This document shows, piece by piece, positions 23,610 through 35,629 of a DNA stretch of 64,000 nucleotides (the first letter of the stretch is position 1; each line of letters starts with the position of its first letter). The stretch is from positions 4,350,981 to 4,414,980 of the forward strand of contig LNGK01000008.1 of assembly GCA_001510575.1 (NCBI GenBank), written 5' to 3'. The notes beneath the pieces are model-generated. The model searched no databases. It had not been told where the DNA came from and was given only the letters and a program-made list of their open reading frames with translations. The DNA is from Knoxdaviesia capensis. Its lineage: Eukaryota; Ascomycota; Sordariomycetes; Microascales; Gondwanamycetaceae. Both the position numbers and the translations under genes were made by a program.

Positions 23610-25500
23610 TTCACACACGAAATCAATTCTTACCAGACCGTCATGACCCACCGGTTTTCTCCACCCCACTGTCTGTCGATCATCGAGTTCAGAAGGAGAC
23701 AAGAAAAAAGAGAAGGGGAGGGGAATTCCAGAGGGCTGGGGCCAGCTATTGCTATTTGTGTGGGTTCCCCTTAAACAACCACAAGTTTGCAAAGTCTGGA
23801 TAATAGCAGACGCACATATTGGTGTGTTAAGTGGTTAACGGCTAACTGTTAAGTGGTTTTTTACTTTCTTTTTTTCTTTGCTGCTTTTCATTCCGGTGCG
23901 CGGCGAAAGTCGATGTTCTCCTTAATATGTGCGTTGGCATTATATGTTTGCCCCCCATTTCTCCTCCTATTCCTGGGCCGCTAACCGAAGACCGAAGAGT
24001 GTGTCTGCCAGTTGGCATCTGTGTAGTGTATTCATTATTGTTGGGTATATGTGAGGAAAAAGGGGCAATCCCGTTCACCGACAGCTCTTCATGGAGTGCA
24101 GTTGAAGATGCGTTTGCTGTAGTCGACACTCTGGATCCCTAGCAGTCATTCTCCAGTATCTCCAACATCCAAAGGTACACATGCACCAGCAACTCGCGAA
24201 CCCTGACAGCTCTTATCTCGAATTGCCTTCTTACAAGGCTACGCGTTGATAGGAAGTGTTGACGTCTGGAAGACACGCCCAGTATTAACAACACGTCTCT
24301 TTTTCCCCCTTGCCCGTCCCTCCCAAATCCCGAGACAGGGCAGGGCACCAAGCGAGAACAGAACAAGAGCGCGCAAACGAGAAGCAGGATCCCGCTCTCT
24401 CCGTCTATCATTCAATCTATCAAAACGCCTCCCTCAGTCCTTGCGCCCCTGGCTTTTTTATTTTCTTTCTTTCTTCCACGCTGTGTGCGGTTGCTTTGCT
24501 GCACCTCAATATCCCAGTCGGTGCAGGCCGCAAGATTAAAGAATGGCTGGGGGTGGGACGAAGAAGAGAAGGACCATAATAAGTTACACAGGCACACAGG
24601 CCAGGGTTCCAGGAAGAGAGCAGAGAAAAGGGTCATGGCTCGCTGTTTTCTATTCTTCTGTTCAATGTAACGAGATACAGTATAAGTAAGGAGTAATATC
24701 GTTCATTGTTCTCGACTCGTCGAAGAACTGGCCCGAACCTGGGATAAGTGGTTGTGCCCTGGTCATGCTACGAGTTGAGGAAATAGGCGAAGGAGACTTG
24801 GGAAACACGGACGCGATAAGCAGAGGGGGAGACAGAGGAGTTGGAGTTGAAGTTTTCTCTGCTGCAACTTGTCAGTCAGTCGAAGTTGACTTCTTGGCTC
24901 TCGATGTTAAGAGGAAGACACAGAACTGTCTACCGATATACTGTACCGCACTTTGTTGCAGAAGCGCCACCGCCGCAGATCATAGACAACGGCCACTTAT
25001 TATGCTACTGCCACAGGAAGAGCGACCGCATATTATAGAGTCGACGACTACAACAGAAGAACAGCCTCCTATATTATATCGCCTATGTTATGCCTGTGCC
25101 ATATATCATCTGGAACCCCCCGAACTTCTCCTGACAGCTGCGTGATCTCGAGAGTGAATGGCCTCGGCTATAGGCTGTGAATCGCCAATTTATAGACATC
25201 GCCGGACTCAACGACAAGATGCACGCCCATACAGCCAGTACGTGTGCCTGTCCAAGACAGTAAGAGATCTGAAAGAATACCTGCAGTTCAGTTCATCCAC
25301 CCAGCAATAGTCTGTCCAGCTTCGGTCGTCCTGCATGCTCAGGCCGCCACCAGCGTCACTCTTCCAACCCCCGGTCTTTTGCACACCCCGTCAAATTTTG
25401 GCATACGCACCACCCGTCGAGAATCTGCAGAGTGGAAGGGGACAACTCACAAAAAGTCACAGATACCGTATGCACTCAACGAGAACGCGAGAGAGACGGG

Positions 25501-28417
25501 CTGAGAGGAAAGAGTGGTGTTCTGTCCCTTTCTCGGCCCCCCCTCGTTATCTCTTTTTCGTCTGCTTCACTGGACCTTTGACACACCGGGCCTCTCCTTG
25601 TAATGTATTGACTTCACTTGTATCTCTCGGGAAACCATTTCCTTCCTCGCCCAGCAAAAACTAGGGTGGCTGTCAATCTCAAATCTCCTGTCGGCCTCTA
25701 GCCTGTGCTGATCATTCTCGTCTCTCGTCTCTGGTCTCTCTGTGACTCTGCGACTCTGCATCTTATAGCCAGGCTTGCTGGTCTACTGCTTTCCCCACAC
25801 ATGATGTTGCGCTGGAGTTTTGGCTGCATGTTGTATTCGTCTGCTTAAACAATCCATCCCAATCGGCCTTTTGCTTCCTTCTTCTTCTTCTCCTCCTTCC
25901 GTATATCTCTTTCTTGGTTTCTGCCCAGTTCCTGGAATTCACTTTCCTTGCCGAGTTTAAAACTTCCTTTCTAATCCTGTTCTTCGTCTTCTTCTTATCT
26001 TCTTGCGATACCCAATCCCTTTTCTTCTCACCCTTTTTCTCTTCTGTGCCTTGTCGTCTTTTTGCTCGGTTGCTTTGCAGGCACTTGTTCGTCTCATCTC
26101 GGTTCGGTGTTATTTTCTCTTTTCTCTTTCGCATTCCTAGATTTTCGACTCCGCCGGTCCTCGAATCCTCATTTTCCTCTTTTTTCAGCCCTGACCATAC
26201 ATAATACCCATTTCCTTCTCATTACGAATCCTCCGTTTTGCTCACACCTAGAATCATTTCTGCGCCGCCATACCGCCACAACTGCCTGTGATACCACCCT
26301 TGCATTCGATAGATCAAGGTGTCAAGCACCTCGAAAAAAAAGAAGAAAAAAAGAAGAAAAGAGAGACACTCCCTCGAAAGACTTTGATGCCTCCCTTGCT
26401 CTACCAATTCCCACGAGAAAACCGTTCAGCCTTTCAGAAAAAGAACCGACGTAGTGAACCCGCCAAAGAGGATTCCCTGACGATCGACCGATTCGCCGCG
26501 AACTACCGACTCTCCCGATCAGCTTCTATTTTTTTGGGGTGTATATACTCCCTATATAAAGGCTCTTAGTTGCTCTTAATTGCTTCTCACCTGGGATTCC
26601 CGGTTTCGCGCTTGCGCCACTCGCCCCGAGGACATTTTCTCGAACATCCTCAAGATCTTTTCCGACTACAGACGCCACTTGCCGTTGCCGTTCCCTTAAA
26701 AAATTGCCCGACTACAGTTACGCAAGACGAGAACTTGAGCGCCTTCACCGTTTCACGAACCTTGCGGCGGTGACTCGCGAGACGCCCTAACGGACGAAAA
26801 GAAACGGTCGGATGAGGCACACATTCCGGAGCTCTCCCTCGCACGACCTGTGGACATGAGATCGACTTGACTACACCCAATCTGACATTTTGAACCGAGA
26901 GAAGTCTGTGACAGGCTTATTCTTGTGTGTGTGTCTAACCCTAGGCTTTCTGAGGCCTTGGTTGTCGACCTTGCGGTCTTCCCGCTTCGGAATCTCCCTT
27001 TCCCCCGTGCATGTGAACACAGTCCGGCGGTCAGGGAGGAACAATCGGGACGAACACCCAAGGGAGACAAACGCAAAAAAGTGAGACGCCGTCCGCCAAT
27101 CTCGACACACACCAAAAAAGACCAGAGTTCCTTTTGGAGGCGGTGATACACTTGCAACAAGCGGCATTCTACACATCCCACTGGAATTCTGTCCCCATTT
27201 CCCGAGTAAGTACTTTTTCGTGGGTGTTTGTTTGCATTTTTTTCAAGAATCCGGCTTGTTGCATATCGGTTACATGCAATGCAAGTTCTTGTCTACAGCC
27301 TCCTTCCTGCCCGTTTATAATGGGCTTTCGTTCCTCCTCGCTCGCCTTCCCCGTTTGTTGCATAAGGCCTGGATTATCTTCAAAGATTGGGCACTAACAT
27401 CGGCTCCACAATATTCAGACATCCTCACACCACTCCCAGTCGATCGCTCCTTCCCATTCTCCCCGCCAGCTCCTCCAATCGTGAATCACGAGGACGTTGT
27501 TAGCAGCGTTGCACCTGCCACACCGATTTTTTGTTGTTGTTCTTTGTTGCTACGTCTTCGTTACCATCCGGCGCCTTCGACTGCCCGCACCTGCCGCCGC
27601 CGCCGCCTCTTCTCTCTCTCTCTCTTTCCTTCCCGGCACCGGAGCAGCTTTCCCTGCGTCCTTCGTTCCTGCACTTTTCACACCAGCTACCCGTTGCTCC
27701 TACCTTCCGCGAACCCGTTCCTTCAAGCCTCCTCCTATTTCACAATTATATCTTTTATTTTAGCTATTTTCTTTTCCCTTTGGACGGTTTTCGTTTTTTG
27801 CTTCTTTTCCTTTCCCATGAGCTCTCAAGTTTCCATACAGGCTTTTTATATATTTCCTTAGAATTCTTTTGGCTTGGGCGGCCTGCACCAGCATTACAGT
27901 ACAGCCAAAGCAAAACTCACCTCACGGATATACGAAACACGCTTTTCTGTGCCACCAAGTGTAAGTCGCTCCTTCCCTCCCGTCGTTCGGCGTGGCTTGT
28001 CCCTGCGTTTATATGGCGCCCCGGCAAAAAAAGCCAAAAAAAAGCACCAGCCAGAAATATTACCACCAAACATGGACGGAACCGCGGCTCAAGAGATGAG
28101 CGGGAAACACAGACCATTTTGCGAAGATCACTGATAGATTCTAAAACAACAACATCACTGCATAACAGCAGAACCGGATATCTGCTTCAGCAAGGGTCAG
28201 AACGAAAAGCGGCCCCGGAAATCCCATCACCGACCAATAGCGAGCGAATCGAACTGGCGCCAAAAACCACCGGACCCGAACAGCGAGTTGCCACCAAACC
28301 AGGGTCCCTTATAGGTCCCTTTAGGCGGGTGGGTTTGGCTTTTTGCCCCTTGTTTTAGCGGCTTCCCACCTGTAATCCCTCACTGAAGCCTGCAGGGAAC
28401 CCAACACAGACGGCCAC
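25501..28417 (+). promoter_or_regulatory. Long pyrimidine-rich promoter/leader of the disordered-protein gene
   Basis: From about 25.5 kb the plus strand becomes CT-rich and stays so, with interruptions, to the ATG at 28418. A strong TATATAAA lies at 26553-26560. Transcription from it would give a leader of about 1.8 kb, possibly shortened by 5' UTR introns (a gtaagt donor is present near 27207). Short frames at 27.2-28.3 kb (Phe/Ser/Leu-rich) look like composition effects or uORFs. Confidence 0.4.
26553..26560 (+). promoter_or_regulatory. TATA box candidate
   Basis: TATATAAA sits in a CT-rich promoter-like setting, rightward, with the next real coding start at 28418. Confidence 0.4.
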
Positions 28418-31400
28418 ATGGAGGCTTTAGAACCCCCTTCAGTGGCTGGCTCAGGCCTGGGCCCGCTACACTCACCACCGCAAGAATACCAACACCGCCA
28501 TCATCACACGCTTTCTTCCTCTTCAGCTTCGTCCACTTCCCCCAAACAAAAACAACAACTACTCTCCTCCCCGTTCTCGCTGGCCAACCACAATCTTCTT
28601 CCATCACCAATATCGTCACCGCCCTCATCTCAATCATCGCAATTTTTATCCTCCCCACATCATTATTCTCAACAACAACAACAACAACAACAACAATCTT
28701 CACTCGTTCACAACCTGCCTCAACAACCGCCGCGTGCATTTCCGCGTCTTTCTCAGTTCCCCGAATCATCACCGCCGTCAGACGCCGTCTCTTCTCTTCC
28801 GTTATCGCCTTTGTCTGCCGCCGTGACCACTCTTTCACCACTATCGACGTCTTCTCCGCTTGCCGCAAACTGCATCGCGACACCTCTTTCGTCGTCTTCC
28901 GCGGCCGTATCTTCATCGCTCTCGCCGTCATCATCCCGACTCCACGCCGCGCCGCAGTCGACCGTCTCGTCGTTTTCCGGTCTGCCGTCGCCGCCGTCTC
29001 ACTCATCGCCGACTTTTTCGCCTGCCGACGCCGGATCTCGAATAGCCATAGGAGCCGCTGTGTCGTCACCCGCGTCGTCGCAACCGTCGCGTTCGTTATC
29101 GCTTTCCGGAAAGCAACACCCTCCGCCGCCGCCGTCGTCATCGCACCCTCGGCCGGCCGCCCTTCACGTCGACCCGTCTTCGTCTGCGACAAGTTTGGAC
29201 ACGCACCGCCAGAATCATAACTCGTCCAAGCTGCCAACTTTCCGCTTCGCTGACCTTAACAAGCCGTCTGCGTCGCTTTCTCTGCCACCGTTGCGTCACC
29301 CGCACAATCATACCCCCCCGTCACCTGTCTCACCAGCAAATCTTGAAGAGATACAGCAGCAGCCACTTGCATCGCTTGATGCTGACTTTGACACACCCAC
29401 GCACAAACCGGGGGCTTTTTCTGCTCCAGAGTCTCAGCCAGCTGCAGATACACCCTCTGAGCGCCAGGCTTCTGTCCAGCCTCACTACCACCACCAACAA
29501 CAACAGCAACAGCACCAGGGCCAGCCACAAGCCCAGAAGCCTGCGCGATCGGAACAGTCCCAACCTGCACCCGCATCTGTCTCCAACGTCGACCAGCCAT
29601 CGACCACCGCGGCCACTCTTATCAAGAAACGAGCATCGCAGCGAGAACTTTTGACTCGCGCGAGAGACAGCCAGAATCTGCGTGTCTCGGCTTCTGAATC
29701 CACCTCTGCTCGCACATCAACCTCACCGCCCCGCCCTGCACTGATCGCTCCGCGTGCAAGGGCCACTACCGCTCTACAAACCCCATCTGCCACTGCAGTT
29801 GCCACTCGTGCAACCCTTGCGTCGACTCCTCGCCGGCCCGCCTCTTTTCCCACCATTAAGGAGCCTCGGCCGTCTACTTCGAAATCCCCCCCAACAGCAG
29901 CTGCTGAACCGGCTCCCACAATTCTGCTGTCGGCACCCACGACAGAGCCTGCATCTGAGCGTGATTTAGTACCACTTTCTGCCACTCTCCCTGAACGAGC
30001 TCCGGTAGAAGTGCTAATATCCCCTCGGGCACCATCATCCGTTGTTGGAACGTCGGACACTCTTTCCTCTGCGGCCACGACCTTACCCACGCCTGTAACC
30101 CCGGCGCAGAAGTCTTCCGTGACACAAACCACTCCCACGACGCACAAACCTCCCAGCTCGACCGTCTCAGCGCCCTCCAAACTCTTGACCACGCGACGTA
30201 ATAATCCGGCCTCGTCAAACTCAAATGTTGCTCCTTCCAAGCGCGGACCCCCACCGTCTCTGAACTCCCACCGTCTCCAGGCCGTTGCACACGCTGCGAA
30301 GGCTGCAGCCGTGACTGCTACTACCGCCAACACCACCACTACAACTTCTGACAGAACGACGAAACTTTGGGCCCAGGGCCAGCGCGAACTTCTCCTGCCC
30401 AAGTCATTGGAGCAAGAGCAACAGCAACAACAACTACAACAGCAACAGGCGCCAGCAGACTCGTCGCCGTCGATCACTGCGGAGGAAAAGCGCTCTTCAC
30501 TGCGCTCCCGCCGAGTGTCGTACAGAGTGCCGACTCCCGCGACCGCGCTAATTTCCCCTGCCGTTTCCTCTCCGGCCGCATCGGTGTCTGTGTCGGCTCC
30601 GGTATCAACCGCCAACACCCCGACCAGCGTCCGCGTCCCCCCGATCCGCAGTTTCCGCTCGTCTGGGGCTCGCCGTAGTCTGATCCTTGAACTCAAAAGC
30701 CAGATCCCCGACGACGACACTGCCGAGATGAATGGCAACTCCTCATACTACTACTCCCCCGGTGGTGGTGCCCCGGCTGGCGGTGATGACTACAACCACC
30801 GCGACTGGACCCTGCGTGCGCTTGAGGGCCGGCCGGTGGCCGACGACTTCTCCCAACACCAGCACATGGTGATGACTCCTCCCGACTCGGGGAGCCGCGT
30901 TCTGCCGCCTTCTTTGCAGACGGATTGTGGTGATGATACTGGCGATATGTTCCTCAATATTGCCCGTGACGAGCCGGTTCGTAGGTCTCACGATGCTATG
31001 AGCAGCTCGGATGAGCAGGGCAGCTCGGTTGTTGCTGTAAGTTCTTCTTTTTCTTTTTCTTTGCGTTTGCTCTTTGTTCCCCGTGGGCGATTCAGTTTTC
31101 CATTTTGTTCTTGCTTCCAGTGGAGTACTCGCTATCTTTTGCCGTCTCTTCTTCTCAAATATCGGAGTCTATATTTGGACGAGCTGAAGTCAGTCTATTT
31201 CGTCCTCTGAAACTCCCTTCCTTCCCGTCCCCATTTTCTGCTTCTCCTCCCCTTCTCCCCCCTCGCCGTCTCGCTTCGTCCAGACCGAAATCGGTTGATT
31301 CATTGGTTTCTTCTTTTTCCCTTGCTATCTTTATCTCATCCAACGTCGAGGGGAAATCCATGGAAGGACCCGGCTCCACTTGATTTTTTATCCGGCCAAA

Positions 31401-34037
31401 TTCCTTTGCGCTCTGGCCTTTCTTTTGGGTTTAGGGGCGTTGACTTGGACCCTGCTCTGAAGGCTAGTTAAAACTCCGTGCAATCTCGGCGATGCCAGGA
31501 TTACGGGACTGAAAAGAGACCTTGCTCGTTCTTTTTCTTTCACCCTCAGTGTTTTTACTAGGGAGTCAGAGACCTTGCTCACATTGTCTGACCCTCCCCC
31601 ATGGCTTCCCTGACCCTCGCCCTCCCACCAGTGCCACCACTGTGCCCACCCCTTGCTTAGTTGCATGTGTTCTCCTATAATCTTCAGAACCGAAGCCGGG
31701 AGAGGTGGAGTTGGCGCATTGCCCGTACAGTATGGTTTGCGCACATACAAACAGCAGAGCCGAGTCTGTGATTCTGCACTGATATATTCCGTTTTCACGA
31801 GCCTGGACGACAAGATACAACTGGTTGTCTCTTTGATCTCACGATACCGGTTCCAGCTGAGCCTTGCCTTTGACCCCATCTTGGGATATTCCCCTCCTTT
31901 CGTCTCTGTTCCCGCATCTTGTTTAATCGTGCTTATCTCCTCGTTTCGCCACGATACATCTCGAATCCCTTACCAGCTCCATCGATCTACGTGTTCTAAC
32001 CTGACGAAAACAACCACCACCTTATTTTAGAATCGAACACTGAGACCCCATCACCGGAGACCATTCTCGTCCGTTGTGCCTTCCAGCCAGGCGACATCAC
32101 CACCTCGATTGAGTCGGCGGCTGTCTGACCAACAAGACACTTCTCGCCGCCGGCGCTTCGAAGAGATCGACACGTCTAGCGTGGTCTCTTACCGCAGTAA
32201 CACTCGAGGCGACGCAGCATCCGCACATCCCGGTTACGATCCCAACTCCCGAACCCGCCCAACCCCAGATACCCCACGAACACTCGTTTTCCAGGACTCT
32301 CCCACCGACTCGGCCTACTACGCCCGCCGCAAGGCCTCTATATCAGACAGCACCGGCTCGATAGCATCACGGTTGGCCAACTACAAGCAGCCGACTCCGC
32401 AGAATTCCCAGCCTCGCGCCTACAACCCGTCTCCGCTAGCTCCTCGACAAGCCGAGAGCAACACCAACAACGCGTCTCATGCCATGGATCCCCCGCCTAC
32501 TGCTCTTGAAGGAACCGAGTCGACTGCCTCTACTACAGGTCCATCGACGGTGTGGGACGAACTGGACGACCTCAAGTCGCGGATCCATCGCTTAGAACTG
32601 ACGGGCAAGTTGCCCGCCACTTCAGGCGCTGCCATGTCGCGTGTCTCTGATGATCGGCCAGTCACCGCCAACACCACCGTGACCACCATCTCGTCATCTC
32701 CTCGGAGGCCTGCCCCCAGCGGTAGTGTTACTGGGGAAGCTCCCAGCACGGCGGCATCTTCTCAGGGCGGCACCCACTCGCTCCTGCAAACCGCCCTAGC
32801 GAAGTGCAAGCCCATTCTTGGAGCCGAGGTTTTCAAGGCTTTGGAATCCGCAGCTACCGATGCCATGTCTTTGTCGTCGATGATGGGCACGGTTGGCCAG
32901 CCCGGGCCGATATCCAGTGGTGCCAGCACCATTGGAGGAAACATGGCAAACACCCTCACCGACCGGCAGCTACGACGAAAAGCCGAGAGCGTGTGCCGAA
33001 GTATCACCGAGCTCTGTCTTGCGCTCGGTGACGAATCCCCACCAGCTCCGGCGGCGGCTGCCAGTGTGCCAGTCGTGACACCTATGGCCAATACGGTTAT
33101 CAACAATCTCCAGGATGCACCTGCTACCCCGACCACCACAATCATGCCCAGCTCAGCTCCTCGACGCATCATGGCTTCAATTGAGCAAAGCCCTGCAGAT
33201 CGGCTGCCGACTAGTCCTCGGGCCATGTCGAAGCTGGAGGAGCGGCGCTCTAACCTTCTCAACTCCACCACTCTGCCTAGTCCTCGGTTCGTGGCTACAG
33301 CTGCTCAGCCGAATGAGCCCGTGGCGCACACTGGCCGTCGGTCGTCTTTGCTGGTGGCCCGGCGCCGTGCAGGAACCGAAGAGCCCGAAGAAGCTTCTGG
33401 TCGTAAGTCGTCGATGCTTCTGCGGACGCGGCGGGCCGGCACCGAGGAGCCGGATGAGGCCGGGGGCCGCAAGACGTCGTTGCTCCTGCGTCCTCGGCGC
33501 GGGACCATGGGCGATGACGACGACGACGAGATGGCGTTCCACGGGCCTCCGGGTCGTGCCATGACGGAAGTTGCTGGCGCGGGACGCATGATGTCGCGTG
33601 AGTACCACCACTCCGGGGCCAATAGTGTTCTGGGATCGTCTCCTGTGGGACCTGGTGGTGGCGGCGTTTCCTTTTCCTCTGGAAACGGCGAGCAACAGCA
33701 CTCGGCCGTTCTCCCGCGCCGACGAATCATGCCGGTGAGCCTGACGTCGCGGCTTACCATGTCGGGCGGCGGATCAGCCCCCTCAACTCCCACGCGGCGG
33801 TACCTTGACCGTGGCGGCGTGGAGCGCGAAGTTGCCGGAGCCGCAGGCGGAGCATCGGCGGGGCCGGCGTCGGAGGATCGTGGTCAGCGGATGCTCTCGC
33901 TGGGCCAGACGGCGCTCCTTAACCGCGCGAGTAGTCTGAATCGCCGGCATCGGGATGTGTCGGGGGTGTCGTTTTCGCAGACGGCCGCGGCGGCTGGAGG
34001 TGGCGCGCCGCATGCTACGACTTCTTACCGACAGTAA
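28418..34037 (+). CDS. Large disordered Ser/Pro/Gln-rich protein with a conserved WDELDDLKSRIHRLELTG block
   Basis: The preferred model has exons 28418-31036 and 32091-34037, giving 1521 residues. The donor gtaagt at 31037 and acceptor ccag ending at 32090 are both phase 0. The first exon is nearly all low-complexity (poly-Gln, Ser/Pro) and ends in FLNIARDEPVRRSHDAMSSS. The second begins ATSPPRLSRRLSDQQ and carries a short predicted helical block (TVWDELDDLKSRIHRLELTG), a second helical region (LLQTALAKCKPILGAEVFKAL, then RQLRRKAESVCRSITELCLAL), three RRAGTEEP-type repeats and a basic C-terminus. I recall Eurotiales proteins with this order of blocks, so I join the exons. The intron would be 1054 bases, unusually long. 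An alternative is splicing 31037-31120 and ending at 31210, with a separate gene starting near 32 kb. The function is unknown. No membrane segment or signal peptide is seen. Confidence 0.7.
33332..33503 (+). repeat. Threefold coded repeat (GRxSSLL...RRAGTEEP)
   Basis: Three consecutive degenerate units carry GRRSSLL, GRKSSMLL and GRKTSLLL cores, two of them with RRAGTEEP-type spacers. Each core has a basophilic-kinase-like R-R/K-S/T-S site. Confidence 0.75.
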
Positions 34038-34070
34038 ACTCCTCACTGGGTCCTCTCCTCTATCTCTCTA

Positions 34071-34090
34071 TCTCTCTCTCTCTCTCTCTC
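34071..34090. repeat. (TC)n microsatellite
   Basis: Ten uninterrupted TC units in the 3' region of the preceding gene. Confidence 0.9.
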
Positions 34091-34972
34091 CCCCCTTGAA
34101 TGCTGTCCTATTATGCTTATTGCTTTCTCACACTGAAACGAATACGACGATGTTCAAGTCTACGTCCTTATTGCCTCATCCTTTTTTATGCTTCTCTATC
34201 CTCACGAGGCGTTTTTCTTTCCTGCATTTTCCCTTTTGCCGACATGTTCCCTTTTCCTTTCATGTGATGCTGGAATACGACCTGTTCTCTTTTTTTTTCT
34301 TTCTATTCTCTATTTTGCTTTGGGAGTGTACTACCACCATTTCTTATTATCATCATCTCTTAATGCCCTCCCATCATCATTTCTCATTCCAGCGCCGGCG
34401 TTCTATTTTTTGCTCAGTATCATTTATTTTGATGACCCTCCCGTTTCCATCTTCCACCTTTCCCTTCTCTTTTCCTCTTGTTGTCTCTGACGGTGTTTTG
34501 TGTGCTTGATTTGCCCATGCGTGTAACTACAGATCGGGAATTTTTCCACCCTCCCCGCCGCGGCTTCTGGATCTTATTTTTCAAAGTTACTGGATTTCAC
34601 TTTGAATGCTTGCTTTTTCTTTTCTGGGGGGTGTTATTACTGCTGCCGCTGTTGTGTGTGTTTTCTACCTTGTGAACAGTGGAACTTGTTCAGGCTCGGG
34701 TTTGGGGGCTGCGTGATGCTTTTTTGTTTTCGTTTCTGTTTCTGCGGTTGTGTTGGGTGATTTTTCTTTGGGGTTGCGGGGGAGGAGGAGGAACTTCAAT
34801 GTGCTCTGGTTTCTGCATATACCGTGTAATACATTTTCAGGGCCCTCTGTGTTGGCCCTTGGGGGCCATGAGCTGTCCCTTTTTTTGTTGTCTCTTGATC
34901 AATCTGCTTCTCTGTTTTTGTATGTGATGTCCATGTTTCTATAATTTGTGGCACGTGAAGTTCTTGCAAGTG

Positions 34973-34988
34973 TAGGGTTATAACCCTA
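34973..34988. promoter_or_regulatory. Palindromic telobox (TAGGGTTATAACCCTA) upstream of TPT1
   Basis: This is a perfect 16-base palindrome made of two inverted AACCCTA half-sites. AACCCTA-type boxes are known promoter elements of fungal translation and ribosome-biogenesis genes, bound by Myb/telobox-type factors. Here the box precedes a tRNA-processing gene. The head-to-head arrangement is unusual. Confidence 0.5.
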
Positions 34989-35310
34989 AGAATACTAGGT
35001 GTGAACATATCGGCTAAAAATGGAGGTGGGTGAAAATCGTCTTGGTTCCTTCTACGCCTCGCTCGGCGTGACTCAACAACAACACTTTTGTCTACGAATA
35101 TTTCGACGATACAAGCTGCGTTATTTTACCTCCGGACACCTTGCCCATTTCAATATCGACGAAAGTCAACTGGTGAAGCCGCCGTGCCGTTTGTACGCAC
35201 GACCTCCACACACGCTGTGCATGAAGACCTTCCGCGCAGCCAACCGCAGACTGCTTAGCAGTGGACGCACCAGCTTGAACCCGGAAGATCGTTTCCACTC
35301 GCACCTGGAA

Positions 35311-35590
35311 ATGGCAGACACACACCAGCCGCAACAGCAGCAGCAACAGGCGGGAGGCTCGGAGCGGCGCGGGCAGCGTCGGGGCGGACGCGGTGGCGGT
35401 GGAGGACGCGGAGGAGGGGATTCGCGGCCGCGGCCGGTGCTGATTTCGACGCAGATGGCCAAGTTGCTGCGGCATCGGGCTGAGCAGGCGGGGGTTGAGC
35501 TGGATGCGCAGGGGTATGCGTCGCTGGAAAAAGTGGTGAGTTATGTCTCTGAGATTGATGCCTTGCCAACGCAACCGCACAACACAGACA

Positions 35591-35629
<39 letters not shown>

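Larger units (their letters stand above)
20201..25500. other. Gene desert, central-right part
   Basis: I see no supported gene. It contains a 12-base T-rich tandem repeat (21583-21618), an 8-base TGGCTGTC triplication (21325-21348), a CA microsatellite (23583-23609) and several TACAGTA/TACTGTA copies. Frames are short and lack motif support. Confidence 0.5.
34038..35310. other. Intergenic: 3' region of the disordered-protein gene and promoter of TPT1
   Basis: There is a TC run right after the stop (34071-34090), then T-rich sequence to about 34950, then the telobox palindrome at 34973-34988. In-frame ATGs upstream of the preferred TPT1 start exist at 35020 and 35221. No other gene is seen. 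Confidence 0.55.

Noticed and set aside
27220..28358. Overlapping plus frames of 213 and 275 codons before the disordered-protein ATG
   Set aside because: Ser/Phe/Leu-rich readings of the pyrimidine-rich leader; best explained as UTR with uORFs.
10561..28417. Retrotransposon or DNA transposon explanation of the desert
   Set aside because: No reverse transcriptase, integrase, RNase H, DDE transposase or long terminal repeat could be recognised by reading; a repeat-library search is still needed to exclude short relics.
29485..30738. 417-codon minus frame
   Set aside because: Antisense of the Ser/Pro/Gln-rich coding exon, lacking any motif.
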